Of a stretch of 64,000 bases of DNA, positions 33,991-45,319 are shown piece by piece (the stretch's first letter is position 1; each line of letters begins with the position of its first letter). The stretch is from the NCBI GenBank assembly GCA_964059195.1, contig CAXKWD010000006.1, forward strand, positions 6,626,530 to 6,690,529. Reading direction: 5' to 3'. The stretch comes from Ectobius pallidus. Taxonomy: Eukaryota > Arthropoda > Insecta > Blattodea > Ectobiidae. The translations under genes were made by a program, and so were the position numbers. A model generated the notes under the pieces. That model made no database searches. It was given only the letters and a program-made list of their open reading frames with translations, and was not told the origin of the DNA.

Positions 33991-34983
33991 TATATATATA
34001 TAGGCCTAAATATCTTTACACGCTAGCGGCCGTAATTTTGAAGATATTTGAATCAAATTTTATTATGTTATTTCTAGGTCCAATAGTTCAGATAAGTTCG
34101 TTAATGAGCAAAATTGGCGCAAGAGGGTGGTCGGGGGAGGGGGTTGAAATTTTAAAACATTTATATCTCGGCCCCTATGAAGTATAGAGGGAAACTTTGA
34201 TTGAATAAATTAGAGTACTCCTTATGGAGTTCACAGTGACACCAACGATTCGGGGGTTTTGGGAGTACGAGTGGGGGTGGGGGTATGGGGATGGAAATTC
34301 GAAATTTTCAAAACTACGTCTTGTGGGGTATCGTTGAAAAGCTCTTGATGAGTACTATACAAATCAATAACTAGTTTCTTGATAGTTCTCGTATAAGGCA
34401 AGATTTGAATGTTTGAAAAAGTTATCTTTCCTCTTTTTTGCAGTTATTATTGCGGGTTTGTCATGCCAAGGCTAAAAAAGAAGAGTGCTACGCAGCGACA
34501 GTAAATTAAAACAAAAGCACTTCGAAATCTACCTCAGCCTGTAGGCTTGCCTAAAGGGATTTTTGTTATTGTTGTTAATGATTTTATGATGTTTTCTCGA
34601 AAATGTTTGAAAATTTTTCCCATGCCGGACTAGTACCTTTGTTCATTGATAATTCAAACTGTCCACATTTTAGTTTCTCCTCGGCTTCCTTGATGGTAAA
34701 ATTCTCTAAACACATCTGAAGTTCCTCAACTACGTAACTGCACGACTTACCAGTGCACTGCTATACCCAGTTTCATATTCTTTCCGCTAGGCCTTGCAGT
34801 TTCCTTAGGTCCTGTGAAACCCACCAGGTTTTGAAGAGCTTGTGACTCATAGCGACAGTATTTCTTATCATCATTGTAATCTGGCTTGCTTTCTAGTCAA
34901 GCAAGTTAAAAGCTGTGGCTGGTTGCAGCATTTCAAAGGGGCAAGCAAGCTAAAATCAGAATATGTACACCTCTAGAGGAGCC

Positions 34984-35345
34984 TAACTATTTTTTCCCAA
35001 TGCTTCCACCGACTCAAAATATTATTCGGACAAAAACCAAGAACAGGTCGACGACTAAGGCCCGCTTACCCCGCTCCCCAAGCAATAACATTTTATGTGC
35101 TGTACCAAAGCATATGAACTAATTAGGCCTACTACAATACGAAAATAACCCTTGTACCAAATAGTCACCAGATCCTCTGTAGCGTTATTCAGGACCCACC
35201 ACATGACGGTAGAGGTTCACTTGAATGGTATGCCACCCACAAGACGAGTTGATTAATAAAATCAAAACGACCCTTGTACCAATTAAAACTTCCCTGGAAC
35301 CAAAAGGATATGGTATTCACAATTGCCATTAATACGAAATTATCA
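34984..35345 (+). repeat. Unassigned plus repeat R7 copy b (35215-35345)
   Basis: The R7 part shares GAATGGTATGCCACC and AAAACGACCCTTGTACC with 22196-22260. The sequence before it is unassigned. Confidence 0.6.
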
Positions 35346-35410
35346 ATCACTCAATAGCGTAGTGGTTTAGACAACTGGCTATCATGCTATCGGTCCTGCA
35401 TTTGAATCGC
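35346..35410 (+). mobile_element. tRNA-like SINE head
   Basis: CGTAGTGGTTTAGACAACTGG (A-box region) and a weak B box CATTTGAATCGC, directly after R7 as at 18926 and 30806. The repeated association suggests that R7 and this head form one composite SINE-like family. Confidence 0.55.
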
Positions 35411-36190
35411 ATTAGGAGTGAAAATTTGTAGGACAGGAATGGGTTCCAAAGAGACGTGTTCCATATCCTTGAGCCTCGCTCAACATAGGATTTACAGAAC
35501 AAGATATCTACATCTACATAGGTGGGGTAAAGAAGAGAAAGGATTGAATTGTAGGGAAAAAATAAATTTAAGTCGCACCTTGGATGAATGTTCCCTCCCG
35601 ATGCACTTTCTTTTATACCACTTCTTCTGTCCTCATATTACGTAGAAACTCGTGATTGGACGTTGGTAGTGTGACGTCATACCGGTAAACAAAAGCCTCA
35701 TGTCTTACGTAAAAGTTGACAGGCTTACTAACGTCTGGAAGATATAATATGCCACATTTTCGAAACCTACAAACAGTGTAACGTACATTATTCGAAAATG
35801 CAAGGGCGCTTCGCTTCGGCTGCCGCCTCCGCTCGCGCACTTAACTAATGTGGTTAGTGTTTTGCATTATTTAGATTATGTGAAAAGGTGATTGTGGTCT
35901 GGTCGGGAGTGCCGAGTAAGCTAGAGTGTTGTCATTTTGGTGTATGGGTTGGTAGCTTGTATTTGGTACGATCGGGAGTTTGGAGAGAAGGGACGATCGG
36001 GTGTGCCGAGATAACAAGCGAACAGCAACGCATTGTTCGGAGCGTAAGGGGCGACTTAATCTTATCTTTAGCCTGTAGGAAGAGGAAAATAAGGAGAAAA
36101 GAAAAAAATCCAAATTTTCAACGCTGCTAAACTAGAGATATCTAGGCGAGTATGGTGCAACTACTAGCAGTCCCGATAGTGAGTTGAATG
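35411..36190. other. Unassigned
   Basis: Contains CRE-like TGACGTCA (near 35672) and a GC-richer patch (35800-36060), but no exon, start or splice context was recognised. Frames at 35418-36130 show no domain. Confidence 0.35.
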
Positions 36191-36198
36191 GGAGGAGC

Positions 36199-36420
36199 TT
36201 AAGGGGCGACCTGTTCTTTGTTTTTCCCAATATTCGGAGCCACGAGTATAGTGCCATCATTGTCCTTAATAATGTTTGTTCTAGGTTGAAAACCTTTCTT
36301 GAACTCATTTATTCCCTTGTAGAGATCCCTAACATATTTGTCTTTCTTTGAGATAGTTTCTTTTCCTTGTTCTAATGGTTCTAGACGTTTCTCGTTTAGC
36401 ACTGTTCAGATTTTCGAGAG
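36199..36420 (-). pseudogene. LINE ORF2 fragment between endonuclease and RT
   Basis: The minus-strand frame 36199-36402 reads KYVRDLYKGINEFKKGFQPR followed by TNIIKDNDGTILV. This matches the linker between endonuclease and reverse transcriptase of insect RTE/Jockey-like ORF2 (DLYxxINxFKKGxQPRxNxxKDxxGxLL). Both neighbours are missing. Confidence 0.8.
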
Positions 36421-37216
36421 TAGTTTCATTCGGATTCTGAAACCATTGTATTTTCGCCTGCTTCCATGTATTATGCTTAGTGGTCTTATATGGATAACAA
36501 CTATTTACATCACGTACGCTAATACAGAATTAATAAAACAGCTGAAACTATTAATAAAACTACATACACAGACGAATAGCGGCATCATTTCTCGTTCTTG
36601 AAGGCGGAAGAAACAATAGTTATTGTGTTTTTGAACGAATTCCAAGCAGCTGATCTACTGTCAACCGACTTGATGCAAGAAGCCTATGACAGAATCCCAA
36701 AGACAAAACATTTACGGTTAACCGCATTTACTCTGGTTTAGAAGGTTAAACTAGAATGTAAAATTAGCCAAATGAACAACACTCACCTGTTTTAGACGTA
36801 GCACAATAGACTAGGTAGTATGCCGTTGTATGGGTGGGTAGCGATTTCAGCTTGCGAGTATATTCACATTCACATGCTTTTAATAATTAAGAATATCTCT
36901 ACGTAACTACACTGATATAAAACCAAAATTGCGTACATTAAGACATGTATTAAGCAAACACTTCTAAATTAACAATAGCGATTTTGGAAGATCATTAATG
37001 CCAAAACACTTTTCACTTCCATTGGCCTTCTATAATCACAGAACACAAACTTTTCTATAATCAGACGGCAATGGTTACATACAGCGCAGTCACAACTCAC
37101 AGAGGGCAGCACCTAACACTGTTGTTGTTGTTGTTCGTCGTCATTAATTTTTAGACGCTACTACTCTTCGTGATGGTTGCCACTGCGTCTCGCACGTCTT
37201 TGGTCACGCAACTGTA
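36421..37216. other. Unassigned
   Basis: AT-rich, includes a (GTT)n stretch near 37119-37137. No domain or repeat match seen. Confidence 0.35.
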
Positions 37217-37373
37217 CAGAGTGGACCAAAAGTCGCGATCGGATATTTTGTATGTTAGTTTATGCAATAATAAAATGCCACAATTGACGTAAAAACTTTA
37301 TTTATTGAAGTAGCAAGTATTAAGGGATGGAAATGTGGTAAAATAAAGTTCCCTGGGCCAGTCAGCGTCATTG

Positions 37374-37610
37374 TTAAACGTCCAAAGTTTCGGCATGAGT
37401 ACCATCGTTTTCCGCGCACAGTTGAATGCTCCGCCATGTCCTTCTGCTTGCCCGCCTCAGCATTTGGGGAATGATCGTTCTGAATATACGGATGATCTCT
37501 CTCTTCAGTTGTTCAACAGAATCCATCCGAATCATTCCAAGATTTTCTTTCAAGTAGGACCACAGCCAGTTGTCGCACAACGACAGGTTGGACTCCTTTG
37601 CCGAAGTAGC
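37374..37610 (-). pseudogene. Mariner-like transposase, C-terminus
   Basis: The frame reads LSLCDNWLWSYLKENLGMI, equivalent to the SPCDxxLWGYLKE block with the last catalytic Asp. It continues with DSVEQLKREIIRIFRTIIPQ and ends LRRASRRTWRSIQLCAENDG, the conserved C-terminal arginine/cysteine helix. The stop is at 37374-37376. The region before CDNW is already altered. Confidence 0.85.
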
Positions 37611-37639
37611 GCAAAGTCACAAAGGAAAACCATCAAGTA

Positions 37640-38513
37640 ACAACACGTCGTCCTTGCAGAAGACAGCCCAATCGCTACTAATAATCGATTTTCTGTTTTA
37701 GATGGCCTAGAAGAAGTAGATGCCCCAGCTGAACCAACTGCTGTTCCAGATGGCCTAGATAGGATAGATAATTTTACTTCTAGCTTTGTCTCTTTTGCAG
37801 ATGTACTGAGGCATCCCAGAAGAAGAACATCGCAGAACAGTGTAAGTAGGACTACTAATAATGTCTTCTCTGTTTCAGGTAGTAGTGGAGATGTAAATGA
37901 AAAACAGCCATTTAGAGCAACGACTGTATGCAGGCCCACTAACAAAAGAAAGATTTTAGTTTTAGGTAGCAGCCACGCCAGATATATGGGAACTGCTGTA
38001 AAAGATGCTGTTGGAGATAGTTTTCAAGTTGAGTGTATTTGTAAACCTAATGCTGAACTTAAGGATGTAATTTCAGGTATCAAGGATCTATCTAAAGGTT
38101 TCTCTAAGGATGACCATATTGTAATTGTTGGGAGTGGTGGTAATAGTCTAGACAGAGATCCTAACTTTGAAATCGACCAGGACCTACACACCATCTCTAG
38201 AAGCAGTGCACATACTAATGTTAGTTTTGTAGAGTTATTTTACAGGTACGACAGGCCCCCGCTTCGATCCAAGGTGAAAGCTGTGAACGACAAGTTAAGG
38301 GATTTCTCTAGTAATCATGTAAATTTTAACATTGTATCTGTTAATAGCCTAAGAAGAGAAGAATTCACTCGACATGGACTCCATCTGAACTCCAGAGGGA
38401 AGAAGACGCTAGCAAAACTTGTTGCTGAAGAACTAAAGAGTAATGTATCTAATTGTAGCAGGCCTATTCCTGTCTCAGTAGGTGGATCATGTCATTTTTT
38501 AGGGGGAATCTAA
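37640..38513 (+). pseudogene. LINE ORF1 with SGNH/GDSL esterase-like domain (5'-truncated)
   Basis: The frame is open from just after a TAA at 37637-39, and the longest ATG-started ORF is 37986-38513. The N-terminal part (SVLDGLEEVDAPAEPTAVPD) is acidic and low in structure. Then comes RKILVLGSSHARYMG, block I of SGNH hydrolases (catalytic Ser in GSSH), and HIVIVGSGGNSLD, equivalent to the block with the conserved Asn. The C-terminal block is TRHGLHLNSRGKKTLAKLVA with the catalytic His. Esterase-type ORF1 proteins occur in CR1/L2-like LINEs, where the domain is thought to aid RNP or membrane interaction. Its end overlaps the ORF2 start by 25 bp in another frame. Confidence 0.85.
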
Positions 38514-40203
38514 ATCGAAGAAATAAACAACTTTTATGTGTACCTCAAGATAAGAATAATACTTCAGTTAAGCCAAAAACTAGAATTAATACATCATTTA
38601 CATTAATACATCAAAATATAAGGGGACTTGAAAATAAAATTGAAGAATTCAACTTAGAAATTCAGGATTCAATTAATTCTAATCTACAGGAAATTCAAGT
38701 TATTTGTTCGACAGAACACCACTGTGCAGAAAAAGAGCTGGAACAATTAAAAATTGATAATTTTTCTTTATGTTCAAATTTTTGTAGACGTTCCAAAAAA
38801 TGTGGAGGTGTGAGTATTTTCATCAAAAGAAACTTAGATTTTAATGATATAGACACCAGTTCCTTTTGCAAGGAACAGGATTTCGAATGTTGCTCAGCAA
38901 GAGTGGAAACTGACAATGACACGTTTGTAATAATAACAATCTACAGAGCACCATCAGGTAATTACAACTATTTTATCAATCAGTTAGAAAAGGTTCTTAA
39001 TTCATTATATAATAATAGTGTAAATATGATACTGTGTGGTGATTTTAATGTAGACATGTCAACTGATAGTGAAAATAAGGCAAGACTTCTGTCCTTAGTA
39101 GGTAGTTATAATCTAGACTTCATAGTGAACTTCCCAACTAGAATTCAAAACAACTCTCAAACAACAATAGATAATATATTCTTAAATAAAGAAAAAACCT
39201 GAAGTTTGAAGTAATCCCAATAATAAATGGGTTATCAGACCATGATGCTCAGATGGTAATGTTAAACAATACTGAAGCATATCCGACTAGCAAACATACC
39301 CATAGTAATATTATCAGAGTAATGAATGATGTTTCGATTTCAAGTTTCAAACAAGATCTTGCAAATGAAAATTGGGAAACTATATTTACCTATAACACTG
39401 TTGATAGTAAATTAAATGAATTTCTAAATATCCTGTTGCGACACTTTGAGGCCAACTTTCCAAAAAAGACAACTACTAAAATACCTAATTTAAATAATAA
39501 AGCATGGCTAACCCCTGGTATTAAAATATCATGTGCTAAAAAAAAGAGAGCTCTATTTACAATACAGAACCAGTAACAATCAAACTCAGAAAGTGTATTA
39601 TAAAAGATATTGCAATGTGCTAAAAAAAGTTATTAAAGAAGCAAAGAGCAGGTATTTTTCACAAATAATTAATAAATCAAACAACAAAGTTAAGACTATA
39701 TGGAATATAGTAAAAAATGAAACATGGAAAGCAAAGGGAAAAAGTGATTGTACGTCATTAATATACAAAAATAAGAAACTAGACAATCTATCAGATATTA
39801 CAAATGCATTTAATAACCACTTCATAAATATTGCAGAGAATTGTGTTCCCACCAACAATACCAGTGTCAAGGCAATAGATCTTCTGACAAAATCTACAAT
39901 TTGTAACCATAAATTTGAAATCACACTGACTTCCTCTATAGAAATTGAAAATATAATAAAATTGCTTAAAAGTAAAAGCTCATCTGGATGGGATGACATA
40001 AGTAATAAGCTATTAAAAAGTTGCTGTTCGGAACTTAGTAAACCCCTTAGCCATATATTTAACTGTTCACTAGAAACTGGAATATTTCCTGAAAGAATGA
40101 AACATACAATTGTCAAGCCCCTGTTTAAAAAAGGAGACAAAAATTTACCATCAAATTACAGGCCTATATCGCTCTTAACTTCATTTTCAAAAGTATTCCA
40201 AAA
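38489..40203 (+). pseudogene. LINE ORF2: endonuclease and start of RT (two frameshifts, 3' missing)
   Basis: From ATG 38489: APE-type endonuclease (HQNIRGLENKIEEFN, CSTEHHCAEKE, GGVSIFIKRN, ITIYRAPSGNY, ILCGDFNVDM, DNIFLNKE), then after a frameshift GLSDHDAQMV. A linker follows, and then RT start: SSSGWDDISNKLLKSCCSEL, FPERMKHTIVKPLFKKGDKN and SNYRPISLLTSFSKVF. It stops near 40203 before the YxDD motif. Frame changes coincide with A-runs at 39192-39197 and 39538-39545. Both endonuclease key motifs (GDFN, SDH) are intact. LINEs normally lose the 5' end, so loss of the 3' end is odd. Confidence 0.92.
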
Positions 40204-40214
40204 AATCTGCATTT

Positions 40215-40547
40215 CTGGCGATTGCTTTCTTGTTGATTTCATCGGTGAACGCTCCATTGATTCACTCAACGATTACTGACATCATCGCCGCAATATTTGT
40301 TAGGTTTTCCGCTGCGTTTTGCATCCAATACAGAACCTGTTGAGAAAGTCTTATTTTCCAGTTTTCGCAGTTTGGCTTCAGTCTTCAGTGGGAGCTGACT
40401 TATTGAAACGAAGAAAGAAGTTCTCTCTGATATCTTCATACGTTTCACCAGTTTGTTCTTCTTCATGAACCCACACACCAATAATGAGACGTTCCTCAGT
40501 CGTGTATTTGCTTGTATCCGCCATTGCTTACAACACAAACATAACAC
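40215..40547 (-). pseudogene. Mariner-like transposase, N-terminus
   Basis: The minus frame reads CCKQWRIQANTRLRNVSLLV, KLRKLENKTFSTGSVLDAKR and SGKPNKYCGDDVSNR then a stop. In the next frame it continues MERSPMKSTRKQSPEMQI. FxxTGSVxDxxRSGxP and SPxKSxRxxSxExxI are the paired helix-turn-helix signatures of mariner-related insect transposases. The start codon is near 40547. Confidence 0.85.
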
Positions 40548-40789
40548 AGCTTTTCACATCGACAACAATTACCTAATAAACCCGCGCGCAAGAAAAATCT
40601 GGCTTGTCACTAAAACATAACAATGTCCTTGCTCTATCGGAAAATTGACAAACTAATGCTACAAAAAGTATATGAAGGGGCTATATATTCCTCTCAGCCT
40701 AGGAATGGTTTTTAATTAGTTTTCGGTTTCGGAAAATGAGTTGTTTCAATATAAACATTATCCGATCGCGACTTTTGGTCCACTCTGTA

Positions 40790-43430
40790 GTGATACGGTA
40801 ACCCAAACTGACTATAAACCCGGGTTCATGGTTATAACAGAAGTGATGTCCGGGCATGGACATACGGTGGGGGAGGGGGTTGAAACCCCCCCAAACTATC
40901 CGCTATTTTTTAGGAATAATATCATGTTATGAAATGAAAACACTGGTTTGGTTATTAAATTACATTTTCTTCCATAACACAGCATTATTAAAATAAATCT
41001 TGTAAATTTTCTATAAAGACTTATACTCACGTAATTTATTTAAGATTTAAATTTCAAAATGGCATGGTGTTGGTAATTCTTCAGCATAACAAAAACACAT
41101 ATTTAATCTCAATGAGAAAATTATCTGAAATATCTTCTACTGTAGAGGAACGCATAGGACTATTGTTATTAAATAATTTATTAATACCGGTGAGTTTTTA
41201 ATTTTATACTTCATATAACTGTAACGCATTATTGATAAATGAAATTTACTTCAGAATTTCTTATAAATGATTCGCTGGCCTGGATGTGTATTTGGTGTGA
41301 TCGATTGGATCTCAGGAGTCCAATGGATATCAGTTCAATTCTTGCAAAATTTTAATACGTAAAAAACAATTTTTGGAATGGATTCACCTTTAGAAACCAT
41401 CACAGTGAGTGGCTAAACGAGTACTATGATAATTTCTCAAAATAAACGTTTTATTTATAGACTTTGTCTAAAACAAGAAATGAACAGATACCTAAAGAAA
41501 AAACAGCTTAAAGACTGTTATGTATAGTGTACTAATGATCACAAGAAAATAATAGTGCACTAAGATCCAATGTGTGCAAAGAAGCTGAAACATTATATTC
41601 AACCCACTCCAAACAGAATTTCACCGTACATCTGTCGTTTTATATCTGTGCCTTTCGCCGACCGTTAGAATTTTGTTACACGTGCTTGTGCGGGAGCAGG
41701 TAGTCCGTGTATTCCAATACAAAAAACATCCAGTTCCCTTTCTAGTCATTGCTTGCCCGAGCTCAAATCTGTTCACATCTGCTGCCCGTTGTAAATTTAA
41801 GAAATGTTTTGGTGCACGCTAGTAGAATCGAGCCTCTCTCTCTCTTCTCCTACCAGGAAATAGTCACGTGACAGACCGGCAGAGATATAATACGATGTCT
41901 GTACGCCCATGTGTCTGGGGTATGGTAAAACGGAAGAGTACTCATATTTTCATTTGGGTTCTAGTAATTAATCGAAAAAAGGCTTGTACAAAGATGTTAT
42001 ATCATAGAACATCTTTGGACTTGTATAACTGGAACAGATGAGCACCTAACAAAAATGATTAATCGTACTATCGCCGTCTACTATGCAGTATCCGCACTTC
42101 CCATTCCGCGAAAGGGAACTTTTCCTCCACTAGAGGCGCTGAACTCATGGTGTAGATCAGTATAGTGTTTAGAGTAGGATTACCTCCACAACGTCTCTGG
42201 GTTTTTACGTATATACCTTAGGAGCGAGTCTCACCGCTCGTAGAGTTCCTGGCTAGGGGAGGTAGCTGCACCCTGATTGGCTCAGCTGTCCTATCCCGCT
42301 CCACGTGTTGTCTGTCTCTCTCGCAGCGGCATCATCCCTCCACTCAACTATTATTGTATTTTCTACGACTGACGACATGCTGCATGATGTTCACTCTCTT
42401 ACTCTCTTAGCTTACTGATCTTACGCGCACCGAATTCGCGCATCTTGGTAACGAGACGTAACGAGAAGCTCGCTGGCTGGGCTTGTCTTCAAGGCCAGAG
42501 ACTTTGTGGGAATAATCTAACTCTACTTGTATGTTGTACTGATATAAATTAAAGAGAAGTGATAGAATATTATTTCAGTTTAGATTTATTCAGTGCGGGC
42601 GTATGAACCGGTGCCTTGGGTTCCTGTTTCAGTATGTTCTTTCTTCCCTACAATGTTAATATTAAAGTCATTAAATCAAAGCCATGTGCCACGTAAATAG
42701 GGCTAACATACAGCTGATATTACAGACAGTTTAAAGGTTTCTGATACTGATGTAAATTATTAAAGCCAAACAGTATTTGCTGCTTTTACGCATGAATATT
42801 AATCTAATATTACAATATAAAAACTGTAAATTACTGTATATTATAAGAGGTACAATATAACGATCAAGATGACTGTAAGAGTTCAGGATGTATAGGAATT
42901 TAAACGGTATGTGACAATGCTAAATGCATCCATGCAACAAAGGATTGAGTGAAGAATAATTCGGACAACGTTTATAAATAACGAAAAAACTGTAAATCAA
43001 ATGCACATAAAACAAATACTACAATAAAGCACATTAAATCAGTTTTCAGTCAATATTGTACATTTAAAAGTCAACATATCAATAAGTGAGTAAAGCATAT
43101 TTAATTGAAACGTCCGGCCAATTTTAATCACACGAGATGTAGACTGATATCAAAATGAGAAGAAAACTATAAAAACTTTTAGTTAAACAATAGGACCTCT
43201 GCTGTAAACTCAGAATCTCGTTTCCATAGTCCGATATACCAACAACAAACTACAAGCCTTTAACGTTTTCCAATGCAGTTATTGCAACGAGGACCTAGAA
43301 ACGGCGTCCCCAAGCTCAAAGAAATTTGGACAGACAGGCGAAGTGATTTTTGAGTCGATTTCGCGCGAAACTACAACCAATCTAATGAATAAAATTAACT
43401 AAGAACCTTCTTCTGTTGAGAGGCTAGTTT
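40790..43430. other. 2.6 kb without recognised features
   Basis: Includes a C/G-rich stretch at 40868-40900 and a moderately GC-rich, CpG-containing part (42070-42500) with ATTGGCTC (CCAAT-box complement) near 42280. The latter could be promoter-like, but there is no open reading frame, splice site or transposon end I can defend. No repeat partner in the window. Confidence 0.35.
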
Positions 43431-43438
43431 CGGAAAGG

Positions 43439-43577
43439 CATAAATAGAACTCCGGACCCCAGAACAGGTCATTCTGGTATTGGCACTCTGGCGTCCATTC
43501 TCATCAAAACATTCGGATTCGCATTCTCTTTCTGGCTTTCACTCTGCAATGCCGAAAAGATTTCATTCGTCGCAGAG
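43439..43577 (+). promoter_or_regulatory. Possible TATA promoter and short first exon
   Basis: CATAAATA (43439-43446) is followed about 110 bp later by ATGCCGAAAAGATTTCATTC (43549), encoding MPKRFHSSQR, and then AG/GTAACT, a good 5' splice donor, at 43577/43578. Short MPKxFxSSQR-like starts are reminiscent of hAT-derived BED-finger proteins. The continuation exon was not found. It lies just outside the hAT element starting at 43634, so it may be an older hAT relic or chance. Confidence 0.3.
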
Positions 43578-43834
43578 GTAACTTCCCACGCCAGTTACAT
43601 TATGTAAGTTAACTATTGTGACAGTGTTATCATTAGGGCTCGGACTTTTAGGTAAATACTGAAACCGTCACGCCACGCCGGACCCCTTAATATACGCAAC
43701 ACACATAACATCTAAGACCAGTTATGATTAATTACACGATAACTACAAATATCATGGCTAAACCAATTACGCCCATCAGCACGACAATAACAAGACCTAC
43801 AGGATGACATATCGCATGGGACTATCAATCATTT

Positions 43835-44672
43835 ATTAAGTGCCAGTATGGTACTTTATGAGATTGTGTGGGGGACGAAAAATGTCTGTCCGTCTGTCTG
43901 TCTGTCCGTCCGTCCGTGTGTCTGTACGCGCTCTAACTCAAATATGCTTTTTCGGATTTTCATGAAACTTGGAAAACACATTTATAATGTCAATGGGAAG
44001 AACCCTATTGATATTGAACCAAATCGGTTCACCGGTACCGGAGTAATGCCCAATTTAGTGGCGCCTTTCTAATAGAAAGGCGCCATAATTCAAATACGCT
44101 GTATCGGATTTCCATTAAACTTGGTATACGCATTTATCATATCCATGAAAAGTACTCTGTTAAATTTGAACCTAATCTGTTGACCGGTACCGGAGTAAAA
44201 CCCAATTTAGTGTATATTTTAAAGGCGCAATAGCTCAAATACGCCTTATCGGATATTTATGAAACTTCGTATACGCATTTATACTATCCATGGAAAGACG
44301 TCTGTTGATGTTCAACCAAATCGGTTGGCCAGTACCGGAATAATGCCCAATGTATTGCCTTTTATGTTAATATATGAGAAGTCGCGATAACTCAAATATG
44401 CTTTATTGGATTTTCCTGAAACTTTGTATACCCATTTATAATGTACATGGGAAGACGTCTACCGATATTGGACCAAATCGGTTGTCCGGTACCGGAGTAA
44501 AACCCAATTTAGTGTCTATTTTAAAAACGCGGTAACTCAAATACGCTTTACCGGATTTTTATGGAATTTGGTATACACATTTATAGTGTTCATGGGAAGA
44601 GGTCTACTGATACTGGATGAAATCGGTTCACCTGTTTCGGAGTAATGCTCAATTTGGTGCCTATTTTATGAT
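43835..44672 (+). repeat. Five-unit ~150-bp tandem array with (GTCT)n leader
   Basis: Units start at 43936, 44088, 44233, 44390 and 44535 (periods 152, 145, 157, 145). They share CTCAAATAYGCTTTA..CGGATTTT, ACACATTTATAATGTCCATG, CCAAATCGGTTGACCGGTAC and GGAGTAATGCCCAATTTAGT-like blocks. A leader TGGTACTTTATGAGATTGTG plus GTCTGTCC repeats precedes unit 1. A single unit with the same leader occurs at 48537-48735, so leader plus unit is a mobile or duplicated module. No domain recognised in the frame 43848-44072. Confidence 0.88.
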
Positions 44673-44929
44673 AATATACGTATTCGAAAGAATTTATATT
44701 AAAAAAAAGCAAATCATTTATCATGACAACATAGTCAATTGTTTTACTGTGATATTTTACGGCTTTGGAAATTAAAATAGAGATAGCTATGACCAAAAAC
44801 ACTATTGTTTTACATGCGCTTATACACTGCCTTCTTTATTTCTTACAAGCCATGTTGTTAAATCTGGAAACATCGCATCGGTAGTCCTATCGGCTATCAA
44901 CATGCCGTAAATAAAGCAATGAACTCCAT

Positions 44930-45260
44930 CAGAATCATCGCAAATTAAGCATATTTCAGCTTAAAGTAATCCCAGTCATCATCGCCTATGGTTTAGAGAA
45001 CATCTGGACACACCTGAAGAGCAACTGGAGAGCATAGAGAAGGTAAAAACCGTGTACAAAATGAGATATTTATATACACCGTCACCTTTAACTGAGTGCA
45101 CCAGAGAATAGTTTTTCATAGAATAATTTCATGTTTATCAGCTATTACCATCTACAAACGAATACAAGAGAGAGGTACGGTATGATATTAGTGTCCTTCA
45201 GGAAGAATTGACTGTTATTAAAGAAGAATTGAAGAGAAATATAGTCACTTTTACTGGTAT
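44930..45260 (+). pseudogene. Decayed LINE ORF2 C-terminal fragment
   Basis: The + frame near 44950 reads LQLKVIPVIIAYGLENIWTH then LKSNW. This matches the KxxPVxxYGxExIWxHL motif after the RT domain of insect LINEs. Shortly after, FYQLLPSTNEYKREVRYDIS is seen in another frame. Many stops. Confidence 0.6.
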
Positions 45261-45319
45261 GAACTTTTATCAAAATATCAAGCTGCTCACAGTAGGCCTA
45301 ATTCATCTCAATCTGGTAG

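Larger units (their letters stand above)
32815..34560 (+). repeat. Dispersed repeat R2, copy b (split)
   Basis: Starts at GGTAGATTTCGAAG and ends with CTTCGAAATCTACC...GGCTTGCCTAAAGGGATTTTT, hinting at terminal inverted repeats of about 15 bp. The start also folds on itself (32815-32845). Matches 2055-2705 on the other strand. Split by the pogo/Tigger element at 32957-33990. Confidence 0.8.
32502..34975. mobile_element. hAT element (2.47 kb) hosting R2 and a pogo element
   Basis: TIRs TAGAGGTGTACA at 32502 and mirrored to 34975, extending imperfectly to about 30 bp (AATC...GATTTTAGCTTGC). An exact 8-bp TSD GAGGAGCC is at 32494-32501 and 34976-34983. No hAT transposase was recognised in the arms, so it is probably non-autonomous. 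It hosts repeat R2 (32815-34560), which in turn hosts a pogo/Tigger element. Confidence 0.9.
37217..40787 (-). mobile_element. Mariner-like transposon whose core is replaced by a LINE
   Basis: TIRs CAGAGTGGACCAAAAGTCGC at 37217 and mirrored at 40787, with TA duplicates at 37215-16 and 40788-89. The minus strand carries transposase N-terminus (40215-40547) and C-terminus (37374-37610). Between them lies a + strand LINE fragment (about 37630-40203), and the transposase catalytic core is absent. Simple insertion would not delete the core, so an insertion plus deletion is inferred. Confidence 0.9.

Noticed and set aside
42070..42500. CpG-rich promoter of a host gene
   Set aside because: Moderate CpG content and a CCAAT-like box, but no exon or splice evidence nearby.
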